64,000 bases of DNA from Tachypleus tridentatus (lineage: Eukaryota; Arthropoda; Merostomata; Xiphosura; Limulidae), in assembly GCF_004210375.1 (NCBI RefSeq), contig NW_027467782.1, positions 29,367,276 through 29,431,275 of the forward strand, given 5' to 3'. Shown here one piece after another: positions 24,054-35,714 of this stretch; the stretch's first letter is position 1; each line of letters begins with the position of its first letter. The notes below the pieces were generated by a model. That model ran no database searches, was not told the origin of the DNA, and saw only the letters and a program-made list of their open reading frames with translations. Position numbers and translations under genes: made by a program.

Positions 24054-24282
24054 CAGGGTGTTCAGAAAGTCACTGTGCACTTGTATATTTATTAACAGAC
24101 ATGTTTCAATATAGAATACAGGAGGTAAATATGAATAACAATTATAAACAATATTAAAAGTGACCCCTGTTGGCTTGGATCCTTCTTATTTTGTTTCTAA
24201 ACACTGATGTCAGTTGCTGGCTTGAAATAGACTGAATAGACATATAATTACAAAACTGCACAGTGACTTTCTGAACACCCTG
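24054..24282 (-). mobile_element. Tc1/mariner (IS630)-type MITE, TA duplication
   Basis: CAGGGTGTTCAGAAAGTCAC at the left end and its inverted copy ending at 24282 form 26-bp terminal repeats. TA dinucleotides sit directly outside (24052-24053 and 24283-24284). The minus strand between them reads RNKIRRIQANRGHF, which resembles the last residues of an IS630/mariner-type transposase (a RI....GGHF motif), so this is an internally deleted copy of a coding transposon. Confidence 0.85.
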
Positions 24283-24299
24283 TATAACATTTTGTAACT

Positions 24300-25486
24300 C
24301 CGTTAATAACATTACTACAGTTGATAAACTTCTGCCAACCTGCATGGAGCCTAAGACAAGACCTTCCAGCTATATGAAGTAGTAAAGGTGTGCCAGGCAC
24401 CAACAGAAATTTTTTTTTTTTTTGTTAAAAAAGAGCATGAAGTGAAAACATAAACTAACCATCTTTAGTGGCATAAAATTGAGTGAAACCAGGGAGAAGA
24501 GACCTCAGTGTTGTCTTTACAAATCCACTACTATCACTAGTCAGTAGGAACATTAAGATTGTTCAGGACATAGAATTTTGTGTGGAATCAGCAAATCAGT
24601 TTTCTGGGAGGGCAAAAAATATAGAAATGTCACTTTTGTTTCTAAGTGAAATGTATTTAGAGAAGAGAATATACTTCTAAAAGTGAAGGAATTTCTTCAC
24701 TGAAACAGTGTTAAGCTACATCTGCATAATTTTAGGACTAACAGGTTTCACTTTTATAAGCTCATTCATTACTTACAAATAGACTTAATGTGTTGAAATA
24801 AAATTCTTTGTAGACTGATAATGTTTGTATCCTGTGTTCTGAAGCACCCATTGATAAAGTTGCAATATTGCTTTGGACTTTTCATTATTGTGAGTGAAAG
24901 ACCTGTTGAGCTTCATGTATTTGTAGATAGTGAAAATATTAGACACACTCGAGATTATAGGGTTGTTAATAAAGTGCCAATATCTAAAGTTTGTAACAAG
25001 AAGTAATTATTCTTGAGGAGACCTTTTGGTGTACACAGAATTCAAGAACTGTACTGTATAACGAATCTATGTTGATTGTATATGTGACTTTTTTTTAACA
25101 CAGGCTTAGTCTCTGGGACTGGCTTTATAATCATTTTGTGTTTGATACAATTTTCAAGCTATTACTTTTAAATTAATAAATATATCTTGATGGAACTTGG
25201 TATATTATCAATAAATATTACAAGATTTGTTATGCAAAATATTGTGTTTTTTTTATGAAGTCGTAAGCTTTTCTTTTTCTTTTTTGCATGTTTCTTATCC
25301 AACATTTTGAGATGAAAAATACTTTCATGCATCAGAAAATTTTCAAATTTCACATACAAAATATAACATTCAAAAACTTATCAAATGTTTATTAAGGAAA
25401 AACATTATGTTTTGCCCTTTATTTTTACTAATGAATCTCTGTGTAGGTTTGGTTGATTTTACTGATTTCGTAACCAAAAAACAAAA
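24300..25486. other. ATR intron, nothing recognised
   Basis: AT-rich intronic DNA. Open frames of 60-65 codons here show no motif and no splice-site context. Confidence 0.4.
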
Positions 25487-25513
25487 TGTGTGTGTGTGTG
25501 TGTGTATATATAT
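25487..25513. repeat. (TG)n(TA)n microsatellite
   Basis: Nine TG units run into a short TA run. Confidence 0.9.
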
Positions 25514-25999
25514 AAATTTTGCCCTTTTCATTCTGGGATGACAACAGAGTATAACATGAAAACACAAATGTTTAGACTAAATAGCTTAAATCTTATAACA
25601 TTATACATTCATATATATTTATTATTTTTATTATAACAACCTTTCATCCATGCATGCCTAACAATACAGAAGCTACAGTGAAGCAGTGCACATGTGTCAT
25701 ATTACTGTATTAAGTTATATGGAACTAATTTTTACTATCCACAGAGTGACCTGTTTTGACTGTGTTGTAGTGGAAAAGGATTGTGCAAAATACAGTCACA
25801 TTTCAATTATTATACATTATATACGTATTTACAATACTGTTATTTACAGGTAACAAATATACAGTATAAATAAACAAAATAGTCATAAGTTACAATATCA
25901 GTACTGTAGAATTCCACTATAATTTATCAAGCTTAGTAAGTAAGCTGTATTTAGGTCTAAAAAAATATGAAATTCCAACATAATGATTATCTTTTCTCA

Positions 26000-28300
26000 C
26001 ATATGTGAACTTTACACATGCTTCAAACCTTCCGCTCCCCACTTTTGGAATTGTAAGATTTCAATGCGTTTCTCATCCGAATCGTCGTGTGACATACTCA
26101 TTTGACATATGTGGTTCCTTCTACACTCCTCTACTGAACTATCACTTCTCATTTGACAGTGCTTAGGTTTGGAAGAGCTTTTTCTTTTTTAAGGTTGTAT
26201 TTACTGCTCACAAGGTTCTATCACTTTTGGGGATATGGCATTATTGTTAGCAGCTCGAGATGGTGATTCCTCCTTTTCTTCCATTTTCCATCTTTCCCCT
26301 TGACTTTATCCGTGTAGGCTTCTGTGCTCAGTGAGAGCTCTTTGTTGACATACTGCTTCCTACCAGGATAAGTTTTCTTTATCCTCTGGCAATCCTCCTC
26401 TGTTCATGATCTTTTACCTACTTTTTTTTGCCAGTTAGGTCCATCTTTTGTTTCAGTTGGTCTATTTCTCCTGGAATTTGTTCTGGGTATACTCCTATCA
26501 GATCTGACAATTTCACTTTTCCCTTGCTTGCCTTTGTCATCCATTCTAAGTCTTCCATTATATTGCAGTTTCCTCTTTGTTTGGGGTTTTATCTTCCACC
26601 TGTAGCCATTCTTCACAATTCTGTGTGACTGACTGTTAAGTTTCTATTTATACTTTCCTTTTTCTTTTCACAGGTCTTCTTTTCATTCATCATTATTTTG
26701 ATCCTGTTCTGTGGTCAGACACCAGGATTTTTTAAACTTTAAATCCACACTGTACTTCCATGATGTGTTCAATTTATCTTCCATGGCTTCACACATTCAC
26801 CATTGAGATGGGGTGTTCCACAAAATCACATATAGGTTCATGATTTTCATGATATTTTGTGTTTCATAACCAAGCCCATCCCAGACTGTATCACCCTTGG
26901 ACTGAATGGGAAAACAGAAGGGGTTTGTTGTCCATCCCAATCATTCCTAGAATTAATAACTCAGTATGGTTTGATTTTTCAAAATAAGATTTTGTGGTTA
27001 TGTGGTGATACTGCTTTGGATTTCACCACCACATTGTCACCTTCCTTGCTTCAAGTGGAGTATGGGCATCCTTACAACTCCAGTTCCAAATTGCTGAGGT
27101 GGTTGACCCTGAAGGCACCCAGCTGAATGAGTTACTCACAATAACCAATCAATTACAGAATAGGGTGGTGGTATTTTATGGGTGTAGATGATGTGATATT
27201 CTTCTCTTTATGATAACCATTGACAACAGAATGAGACATCAAGATGTAATTCATCCCTTTTATTGGAAACTGTCATCCTACTCTCAACTAAATGTTGTTA
27301 CACTATAAGAAGGTTTTGAATTTAGAGTGAACTCATTTACTTAAGTTCTCACACATATTTCAAGTTAACTATCTTCCTAACTCAATTTCCTCCATCTTGG
27401 CTGTGGGTCACAGCAATGATTTGTGAAATTGTTCTGGTTCTGTCATTGGCTATCTCTTGTTTCTTGTTTTCTCATCTTAATATTAGGGGTATGATATTGT
27501 CTATGGATGGTCCTGGCCCATTTCACAGTTATGAGAGTTGATTACATGCAACAGACATTCTGTTGATACCAATTCAATAGCTCAGATCTAATCCTAGTGT
27601 CATACCCAGGAATTAGAGTGGGTTTCAATTCCCCATTTCATGGGATTGAGGTAAAGAGGGTATGCTCTTTATTCTACACTCACATGGATGTTGGTATCCC
27701 ATGGGCATGTTTTGAAAGTAGTTGATTTACTATGTGTAGTCCATTGCATCCAAGCTGCTGTACACCTAGGGGTGTATCTTTTGTTTACCTGCCTTTCCTA
27801 TTTTGAGATTGAGTTACAGTATTGGTTATGACCACTTTCTTGCCACATTCTCTCTCACTCTGATGTACTCCTCTCATTTTTTTTCCTTATATTTCACACG
27901 TTCCATAATCGGATGAAGAGTATCCCTGGCTCAGAAATGGTCCACTTCCCTTTCTATGATCTCAAGATCTGATTCTTTCATTTCCAAGATATCCTTCAGA
28001 TAATTTTAAAATATTCTTTTGTCATATCCTCACACTGGTCCCTCCTTGTTATCAATGTAAGATTCTAGCTAATATTGTGAGAGTAGATAATTACCATATC
28101 AGAAGTCTTAATTTTCCCTATACTGAAAATGTATTTTCAATGTACTTGCCATCTCTCACAAGATTAACTGTTCTTATTTAGTGTTGCCCTTTGTATGTGA
28201 ACTTTTCTTCATGCATATTACAAGTCTTCCACTCCCCTTGAATTGGGATTTGTTTATCAAGGAAATCATCATCCATTATCCTCTCATATTCCTTTTAATA
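26000..28300. other. Less AT-rich, coding-like but unassigned intronic block
   Basis: Composition shifts away from the AT-rich intron. On the minus strand, 26230-26616 stays almost open with basic stretches (KIKPQTKRKLQYNGRLRM, DGKWKKRRNHHLE). Other short coding-like pieces occur on the plus strand near 26857-27126. I cannot name a family. It is probably a decayed mobile element inserted in the ATR intron. Confidence 0.35.
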
Positions 28301-28305
28301 CTTTA

Positions 28306-28868
28306 GGTCTTTTACAGTAAACACAGTCACATGATACCTTATATCTTTCACATTAAACACAGTCACACATAATACCTTATATCTTTCACAGTAAACACAG
28401 TCACACACGATACCTTATATCTTTCACGGTAAGCACAGTCACACGTGATACCTTATATCTTTCACAGTAAGCACAGTCACACGTGATACTTTATATCTTT
28501 CACATTAAACACAGTCACACGTGATACCTTATATCTTTCACAGTAAACAAGGTTGCACATAATACCTTATATCTTTCACAGTGAACACAGTCACAACGTG
28601 ATACTTTATATCTTTCTTCTATATCTTTCACACTAAACACAGTCTTGCATAATACCTTATATCTTTCACAGTGAACAGTCTCACATAATACCTTATATCT
28701 TTCACAGTAAACACAGTCACACGTTATACCTTATATCTTTCACATTAAACACAGTCACACATAATACCTTATATCTTTCACAGTAAGCACAGTCACACGT
28801 GATACCTTATATCTTTCACAGTAAACATAGTCACGTATGATACTGTAGGCCTTTCACAGTAAACATAT
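28306..28868. repeat. 38-bp minisatellite, about 14-15 copies
   Basis: The unit is about 38 bp: TTATATCTTTCACAGTAAAC followed by ACAGTCACACGTGATACC. Copies vary at CAGT/CATT, AAAC/AAGC and CGTG/CATA positions, and a few have small indels. The array ends about 130 bp before the ATR exon at 29002. Confidence 0.95.
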
Positions 28869-29001
28869 GGTATTGTGTGTATTTATTGTTATTTTTATTT
28901 CTCCACTTCCTAACGTTTTCTTTCTTTCTGGAACTGAAGTTTTTCATGCTGTGTTTATGACTGTTTTCTTATGTAAAGTACACATTTTTCTTTTTTTGTA
29001 G

Positions 29002-29150
29002 GACTGTGCATCTTATGCACTGCAGGAAACCTTACAGATATATACTTGTCAAAGTGGAGAGTTGTCACAAATTGTGAGACCAAGTGGTAGTCTTTGGAAC
29101 AGGTTTTCAGAAGAGGTTCAAGAAATTTTGGTACCTTTGCAGCACTCTAG
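29002..29150 (+). CDS. ATR: ATR exon, helical-repeat region
   Basis: Seen: acceptor TTTTTTTGTAG, 149 bases, donor GTATGT. It reads DCASYALQETLQIYTCQSGE, then SLWNRFSEEVQEILVPLQHS and a split Arg codon. Known: ATR has QDSAAYAIQELL.IYDC and LWRRFPEHVREILEPHLNTRY. Phase 0 entry matches the preceding exon, and the split Arg joins 29438. Intact. Confidence 0.92.
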
Positions 29151-29437
29151 GTATGTATTTTATTTTTTATTATAATGAAATTTAGACAGTAATTTTCAGT
29201 TATTTTCTTTCTTATCAATTTTTTTCTAACATTGTTCATTGTGTTATGTTTTTCTTTTATCTTTACTGTGTTATAAAACATTACAATTCAACAGTATTTT
29301 AGCATAGTTTAAACATTAAAACTCAATTTTTTTTAATATTTCACATAAACTGAAAAGTTATTTGAATATTGAAGTTGTTCTGCTTTTAATAAAAGTTAAA
29401 AAAAAAGTTCATCAGGTTTTCTGTTATTATTTGATAG

Positions 29438-29551
29438 GTACATTATGTCTAGTAACAAGAGGACTTCCTTTCCATGCCCAATATATGGGAGCAAACTAGG
29501 AAGCACTTTTAAAGATTGGGCCTGTAATTGGGCATCTTGTCTTCTCAGAAG
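29438..29551 (+). CDS. ATR: ATR exon, YGSKLGSTFKDWA segment
   Basis: Seen: acceptor TTTGATAG, 114 bases, donor GTAAGA. It completes Arg then reads YIMSSNKRTSFPCPIYGSKL and GSTFKDWACNWASCLLR. Known: ATR has PIYLSKLGSNFAEWSASWAGYLI here. It leaves two bases (AG) at the donor. The next exon needs one base to finish the codon but offers none if spliced at its obvious acceptor (see 30219-30356). Confidence 0.9.
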
Positions 29552-30218
29552 GTAAGAAGCACTTTTCTGTGATAAAAAGAAATGAGATAATTAGGTTGCT
29601 AATCAATATTATTGTTATAGGTGATTATTATATTAATTAAAACCATGACAAAATTTGAACTAGAGATCAGACTGTGTAGATAAAAGTATTACTGAAACAG
29701 AGGCACCTCACAGTTCAGCTAAACATATCTGTTCACACAGTTCTTGTAAGTCTGAGTTTCATTTCCTTTTCTAATTCAGGAGAATGTTAATTTCAACTAT
29801 TAAGTAACGTGCACACAGTTCTGCGACATTTGTCACAGTTTTAGCCCATTAGGAGCACATTATTGAAACTTACTCTACAAATATGTTTAGAACATAAAGG
29901 TGGTATACACTTTTAGAATTTCTTTTGGGGGGTAGACTACTGTAGTATCAAAGACAAGTACTAGATTATAATCACCACATTACACTTAAAATTCTCTCAT
30001 TTTGTCTTTGTATATGTTAATTTTCTGTTTTTAATGGAAAGAAAAGAAATAATGCAGAATAGTTTTTTATAAAACTGCTTTTTGAGAACAGATTATGCCA
30101 TAGAGAAAACAACCAAAATCATTTCAATTTAAAACTAACTTTTCCATGCTCATTAGCATGTTTTTAAATGCCCTTAGTTTTATAAAATTTATATAGTTTT
30201 GTGTATTTAATTTCTCAG

Positions 30219-30356
30219 ATAAAGCGAGAGAATACAGCTAGAGTTTTTCAGTCATGCTTCATGATTGACAAAAACGATGTGAAGACAGCAGTTTTTCTTC
30301 TTCCTCACATCATGGTTAATGTTTTACAAGATGCAAGCAATGAAGAAAAGGAAGAT
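30219..30356 (+). CDS. ATR: ATR exon, FLLPHI segment, entry phase mismatch
   Basis: Seen: after TTTCTCAG the exon reads IKRENTARVFQSCFMIDKND, then VKTAVFLLPHIMVNVLQ and NEEKED, and a weak GTTTGT donor follows. Known: ATR reads VRHDLASKIFTCCSIMMKHD and VTIYLLPHILV. Spliced after CTCAG, the reading frame starts in phase 0, while the previous exon leaves two bases, so one base seems to be missing at the junction. That could be an assembly indel, a shifted acceptor or a real lesion. The exit phase (0) fits 31674 well: NEEKED then IYREIMAVL. Confidence 0.87.
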
Positions 30357-31673
30357 GTTTGTTTTAAGAAATAATATAAAGTATAGAAGTAAATGTACAT
30401 AATTCTTTATATGACATTTTCTTTTTTCAGAAGTAAAGAATGTAATACAACTGATAGGCTGTGAGATTTTAAAGACAGAGCTTAGCATTGATAGCCATTT
30501 GACAGACTTCTGCATCTTCTCTTATCAGATTGGCCAATCATTAATTTTGTTTAGATCTGGTAATAAAATGTTTTAAGGGGTAAGAAAGCAGGGAACAGAA
30601 AGAAAATACCAGTACCAGTACATCTGCTTTGATGTTTACAGTAAATAGAAAAGATTCTGAATTGGTTAATTATCCATCAGTCAGCCAAAGGTATTCTGAC
30701 TTTGGAACATTTTACTTAACTTTAGTCTTTCAGTCGTTTTTCAGGATGTGAATTCTATTGTGAGAAACTATTTTCAAAATAATATTAAAAGTACTTCCTT
30801 TTATCAAAAAAATTTTCTTTCTTTCTTATTGTTGATTACAAATCCTAGTTCCATCTTACATATCTAGTCAATTTCAACTTGATTGAAAGTAACATTATTT
30901 CTTTTGACAGTTTATTTTGCCAGTTACAACTGTCACTGCCAGAAACAAAGATAAAACTGTCAAAAATGTATGAGTGACCTATGGTCAGATCTTTGAAATT
31001 GAGATCAACGTTACTTTTGTCAGTCTAATTAACAATATTTTTTGCTAAGAGTATTCTTGGACAGCATGAATTTATATCTAATAATGTTTTTTTTAATAGA
31101 TATTAAATTATTTATGTGTATCTTATGAGTGCTATAAACTTAACAGTAACATTCAAGAAGAAATAGTTTGAATTATTAGAATAATTTGTTTTATTTACCG
31201 TACATGTTTACTTAGCTTATGTGCACTGAAGTCTTGTCATAGCTTTCAACAAATATAATGTAATATGAAAAACATGAATGTTAAAATAAACTATAATCCA
31301 CTTTTGCATGTTACACCAAATGTTATAGCATTAAAAATACCAGTTGAACAGTGATTTTGATTTATATAATTATATAAGACAACATTGTTTGTTTTTTTTG
31401 AATGCTGTGATTTATATAAAAGTGAACTGAAAATGTGAGCTGAATAATGTGTTCACAGCAGTTTTTGCGTTATCATAGATGTTATAAATTACAAGAATCT
31501 ATGAAATATTTTGCTGCATATTTTAGTAGTAGAATTTTTAAAAGCAAAATGGAATGCAAAATAATTTTTTTAACATTGATAATCAAGGTAGATTTTAATC
31601 TCACTAAAATTTAGAATTAATATGTGTTATTATAAAAAGAAAAGCAAAACTTTTTATGTATTTGGGTCTATAG
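30357..31673. other. ATR intron, nothing recognised
   Basis: AT-rich intron between ATR exons. No exon or repeat recognised. Confidence 0.5.
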
Positions 31674-31881
31674 ATCTACAGAGAGATTATGGCTGTTCTA
31701 AGCCATGTTGACCAAGCTGAACAGAGCAAATTGAAGTTTCATGAGAAGAACTGACCTTTGCCACTTGAGTGCCCAGACTGTGTTTTCAATATTGGATTGT
31801 TTAACGGTTTGGTGTCATCAGTATTTTGTGATGTTGAGATCTAGTAACCAGAATAACTCCAAACCTGCAAATAAAGGAAAG
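31674..31881 (+). CDS. ATR: ATR exon with one-base frame slip
   Basis: Seen: acceptor GTCTATAG, then IYREIMAVLSHVDQAEQSKL and KFHEKN in one frame. From about 31750 the match continues one base over: DLCHLSAQTVFSILDCLTVW, then CHQYFVML, to a GTAGTT donor. Known: ATR reads VYAEIMAVLKH.DQ and DLCQLSTQTVFSMLDHLTQW in one frame. The exon is 208 bases, one more than a multiple of three. Protein similarity is strong on both sides of the slip, so either the assembly has an indel or the gene copy broke recently. The next ATR exon was not found downstream. Confidence 0.87.
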
Positions 31882-32373
31882 GTAGTTGGAATACTCATTA
31901 ATTAATCATGAGCTTAAGTTACTGGTATTTTTATGTTCTTTTTTCTTTGAGAAATTAAAGACTGTAAATATTATAAAACAATTAAAATACCTGTTCTAAT
32001 CATTGATTAACAGCCTTGATTATGTTTTTACAACATAAAAATGTCACTTTGCTAGGAAATAAGTAATGATTTATTAGGGTAATAATTTCAAAATTTGAAG
32101 CAGAGTTACCAGAATATTTTCTCATGTAAAATAATTGAACTTACTACAAGACTTTCATCTGTAGAAGCTAGTGGTGGTAATAACTTTTGGATAACAAATT
32201 TTCTACAGTGTTCTTTAAGAAAAAATTAATTTCATTATTAGTCTAGCCTGTATTTCTAAAACTGTTGTGTTGCCTTTTAGATTCCTTTAGGTAGAGGGAG
32301 AAGGTATGTCCACTTAGTTGTTGTTACTTTCTCATTGTGTAAAACATCATTCTTTGGCTACAGGTTGAGATCA

Positions 32374-32717
32374 GTCATATATATTTATATACACACACAA
32401 AACATTGTGGTCCAATAACCCTAACCACTAACATGAGATACAGGTTTCATGACTGCCTAAATCCAACCTTGTCTACCTGGTTGAGGCTAACCTATACGAA
32501 TGAATACTCGTATTCTGTTCCACCTTGGATATAAAATTAAGTTTCAGGTGAAGAGCATATCTGTTCTGGAGGTAGTTCAGTTCTCCCACTCTTGTACTAT
32601 TCTTTTCTTGGTATACTCCTGTTCTATGAAGACACTTTCTGTATGGATCATGCCTGCACCAGCCCCTCCACCTTCTTAACATGGGATTCTAGTGTCAGTA
32701 GATGGTATATTTCGAAA
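32374..32717 (-). mobile_element. Left part of the TCCAATAATACTTACC TIR family, inverted
   Basis: The reverse complement matches 4095-4465 (shared GTGCAGGCATGATCC, ATAGAACAGGA and ATATGCTCTTCAC blocks, and the ATATATACACAC run), ending at TTTCGAAATATACC at its outer end. Only the left portion of the family is present. Confidence 0.65.
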
Positions 32718-32732
32718 GTTAACTGAACATGT

Positions 32733-33020
32733 ATTTTCGATAATACTTACCTTCACTGACACTCTCCTGTTCTACCTTCACACCAAAACCAAAAAGAAAA
32801 AAAGTGACTGTGTTGTCAGGATGAGATGGTTATATACAGTACCTAGTTAGAAGGCACATTAAAGTTTGTGGAGCAGTTTGCTAGTTAGAACTTGTCTAAG
32901 GTATTTAAGTTGGGTATAAAAGACTGAAGTTAGTATTTTCAGTGCTTAGATGGGCAAAATATGGAATCCTTAGAGATCATGAAATAGCTGTAATGTCTGC
33001 ATAGGTAAGTATTATTGGAA
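32733..33020. mobile_element. Short MITE of the same TIR family
   Basis: The left end is TTTTCGATAATACTTACC and the right end GGTAAGTATTATTGGAA, inverted copies of each other. At 288 bp this is an internally deleted relative of the 1.5-kb element at 4089; both share an AAATAGCT.TAATGTC block near the right end. It lies directly beside the inverted piece at 32374-32717. Confidence 0.7.
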
Positions 33021-33337
33021 GTGCATTTTAGTTTAAGAAAGCATTAGTTTCCATTTTGATACATTACCATCTAAACCCTGAGTTTGACTTATAGTTTAAT
33101 GAAGAGCAATTGAATATTTTAAATAGTAGTGTGTACACAAACCTATGAATGTCACTTAGGTCTTTAACATTCAAGAGATGTACAAGCAAGTCATCATGTT
33201 CTTTCAAGAGCTGTAGTTTGTGACAGGACCTTTTCATCCATGTAGCAAGTGTATAGTTATACTGTGACCTAATCTGGTGCATTATATTCAGTACTGTGTG
33301 GTCTAACTTTCATGCAGTATTAAGGACTTAACAATGT

Positions 33338-33955
33338 TTAATCCTTTTACAATGGGTCATGGATCAAAGGCCATCTTGTTGTGTTTGTTGACTTGCATTC
33401 AAGATTGTATTGAACAAATATTTTATGAATTTATGTCAGTAAGTTTGGAATCAAATTGTAGATTATAATTTTACTATTTAATGTTATGTGTGAGTTAATT
33501 TCTTAGTTTAAAAATAAGTATTAAAAGAACATAAATATTGATTTTAGTGAGTCACATGTTATGTTTAATGCTGCACAGTTTAAAATTAGATGTTTGTGGT
33601 GTCAAAATACTAAGTTCACAGTTTCATACAAATTAGGAACTCAGATTACTAACTTTGACAAGCTAGAATATAAAATAAAAAGGTATGAGGTCTTTAACAC
33701 AGTGGGCCCTATTCAACTCTTTCCAATTTTTGAAACAGTCCATTATATACTCTTACTACAGTATATGACATGTGAAAACCAATCAGTAGCAGTAAGATGT
33801 TCCTAAAGTGGTTTTTAGCTATTTTAATCTTTGAAAAAAGCTAGTGTTCTTTCAATCTAAGTTTTGAAGGATTTGTGTCTGCTCATAGTTTCATATATTT
33901 TAAAATTGATATAAATCTAGTTACTAAGTGGAATTCTATGGTATCAGTGTAGTTA
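33338..33955. mobile_element. piggyBac-like element (copy 5), cut by the gap
   Basis: It starts TTAATCCTTTTACAATGGGT and follows the first 620 bp of the element at 7775 (CAAAGGCCAT, TGTAGATTATAATT, GGAATTCTATGGTATCAGTG). The assembly gap begins inside it and no continuation is seen beyond the gap. Confidence 0.6.
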
Positions 33956-34455
33956 NNNNNNNNNNNNNNNNNNNNNNNNNNNNNNNNNNNNNNNNNNNNN
34001 NNNNNNNNNNNNNNNNNNNNNNNNNNNNNNNNNNNNNNNNNNNNNNNNNNNNNNNNNNNNNNNNNNNNNNNNNNNNNNNNNNNNNNNNNNNNNNNNNNNN
34101 NNNNNNNNNNNNNNNNNNNNNNNNNNNNNNNNNNNNNNNNNNNNNNNNNNNNNNNNNNNNNNNNNNNNNNNNNNNNNNNNNNNNNNNNNNNNNNNNNNNN
34201 NNNNNNNNNNNNNNNNNNNNNNNNNNNNNNNNNNNNNNNNNNNNNNNNNNNNNNNNNNNNNNNNNNNNNNNNNNNNNNNNNNNNNNNNNNNNNNNNNNNN
34301 NNNNNNNNNNNNNNNNNNNNNNNNNNNNNNNNNNNNNNNNNNNNNNNNNNNNNNNNNNNNNNNNNNNNNNNNNNNNNNNNNNNNNNNNNNNNNNNNNNNN
34401 NNNNNNNNNNNNNNNNNNNNNNNNNNNNNNNNNNNNNNNNNNNNNNNNNNNNNNN
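33956..34455. other. Assembly gap, exactly 500 N
   Basis: 500 consecutive N. A round number is normally a placeholder, so the true distance, and even the adjacency of the two sides, is not measured. Open frames predicted across it are artefacts. Confidence 1.
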
Positions 34456-35028
34456 GATAATTTGTAATTGGTTGATTTACAACCCTGTGATGCTAAGTCA
34501 TTGGTCAAAGATTAGCACATTTTATCAATCAACTGTCAGTGTAAAGATGGCTATGAAGAATGTTTATAAAGAATGCACCATCTGATGGTACACCATGATT
34601 TTATTACTTACACTTAGTGTTTGGTAGCTTGAATATCTTGTCAAAATCTGGGTATCACAGTTAATCTGAAAATGTCTGAAGGTTATTGATGGTGCTATTA
34701 TTTTTATAGTCTGTTACTATTTGTTAAAAGTAGTGCTCATCAACAATGCTAAAATTTAGAGGAGGAAAAATTTAAATCAAATTATATGCTATAAAAATAT
34801 TTACCCAAAACAATACTATTTCTTCATTAAAATACATAAATAAAATAACACACATATAATAGAAACTTGCAAATTGATTATATATTTACTATAGTGTAAT
34901 TTTAAAGACTTTGTTGTTGTTTTTTTTCCAATTATGAACTAATAAATGCTCCATGGTATGAACTTCACCTTAGCAAATGGGAGCTACTGCTACACCTGTA
35001 TTACAGTGTTGTCATTTCTACAATAATT
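34456..35028. other. No feature seen
   Basis: AT-rich DNA right of the gap. Nothing supports a gene. Confidence 0.4.
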
Positions 35029-35276
35029 GGTCCAGTAATTAGGTCACTCAGTTTGCAACTGAGAGTTGAGGTGCCATTTCTCATCCTTCAACATGCTCAC
35101 TCTTACAACCATGGAACATTATATGCAACACTTAATCCCACTACTCATTTGTAAACAGTAGCTAAAGAGTTGGTAGTGTCGACAAACTACATTCTCTCTA
35201 GTCTATTACTTAAAAATTATGGACGATTATTACAAGTGGCCTTGTGTGGCTTTGTATGAAATTTCAAACTAAACTA
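35029..35276 (+). mobile_element. Old family 1 SINE copy
   Basis: Decayed but colinear: ACATGCTCACTC, TTAATCCCACTACTCATTTG, AAAGAGTTGGTAGTGTCG, TCTCTCTAGTC and a GGCTTTGTATGAAATTTCAA tail. Confidence 0.7.
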
Positions 35277-35714
35277 ACTAAAAGAACACAATGTATCATC
35301 TTAAACAGAAAACATGCAGACAATAGTAATAACACAGTATGCAATATGAACCATTTAACCTTTACAGGTAGTTACATATTTCTAGAATATTTCACTACCA
35401 AAGTTAATTTCTACAGCAACAATAAATGAATAACATTAGTAATGCTATTACTAGTACAAACAGCAGTGCTGTCAGAAGGGGTATTAAGGCCGTGTTTTCT
35501 ATTTGCAGAACCATGTCGGCTGTAATGCGCTATTATAATTAAATACACCTTATAATTAGTATGCTTGCTGCTGACACTGTCAATGACAGTTCTAATACTA
35601 AATACTAGAAATATAACCTTGGTATATTGAAAACATTACGTTAGGCTAATCGCTGTTTAACTTGTACTTCGAGTTTAATGAACTTATTTTCTTATAGGAA
35701 TTATCTTTCTCAGC

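Noticed and set aside
28306-28868. CRISPR-like array
   Set aside because: The units are contiguous and variable with no unique spacers, and the genome is animal: a minisatellite.
33928-34508. Two long open frames across the gap
   Set aside because: They consist of N-derived X residues over the 500-base placeholder.
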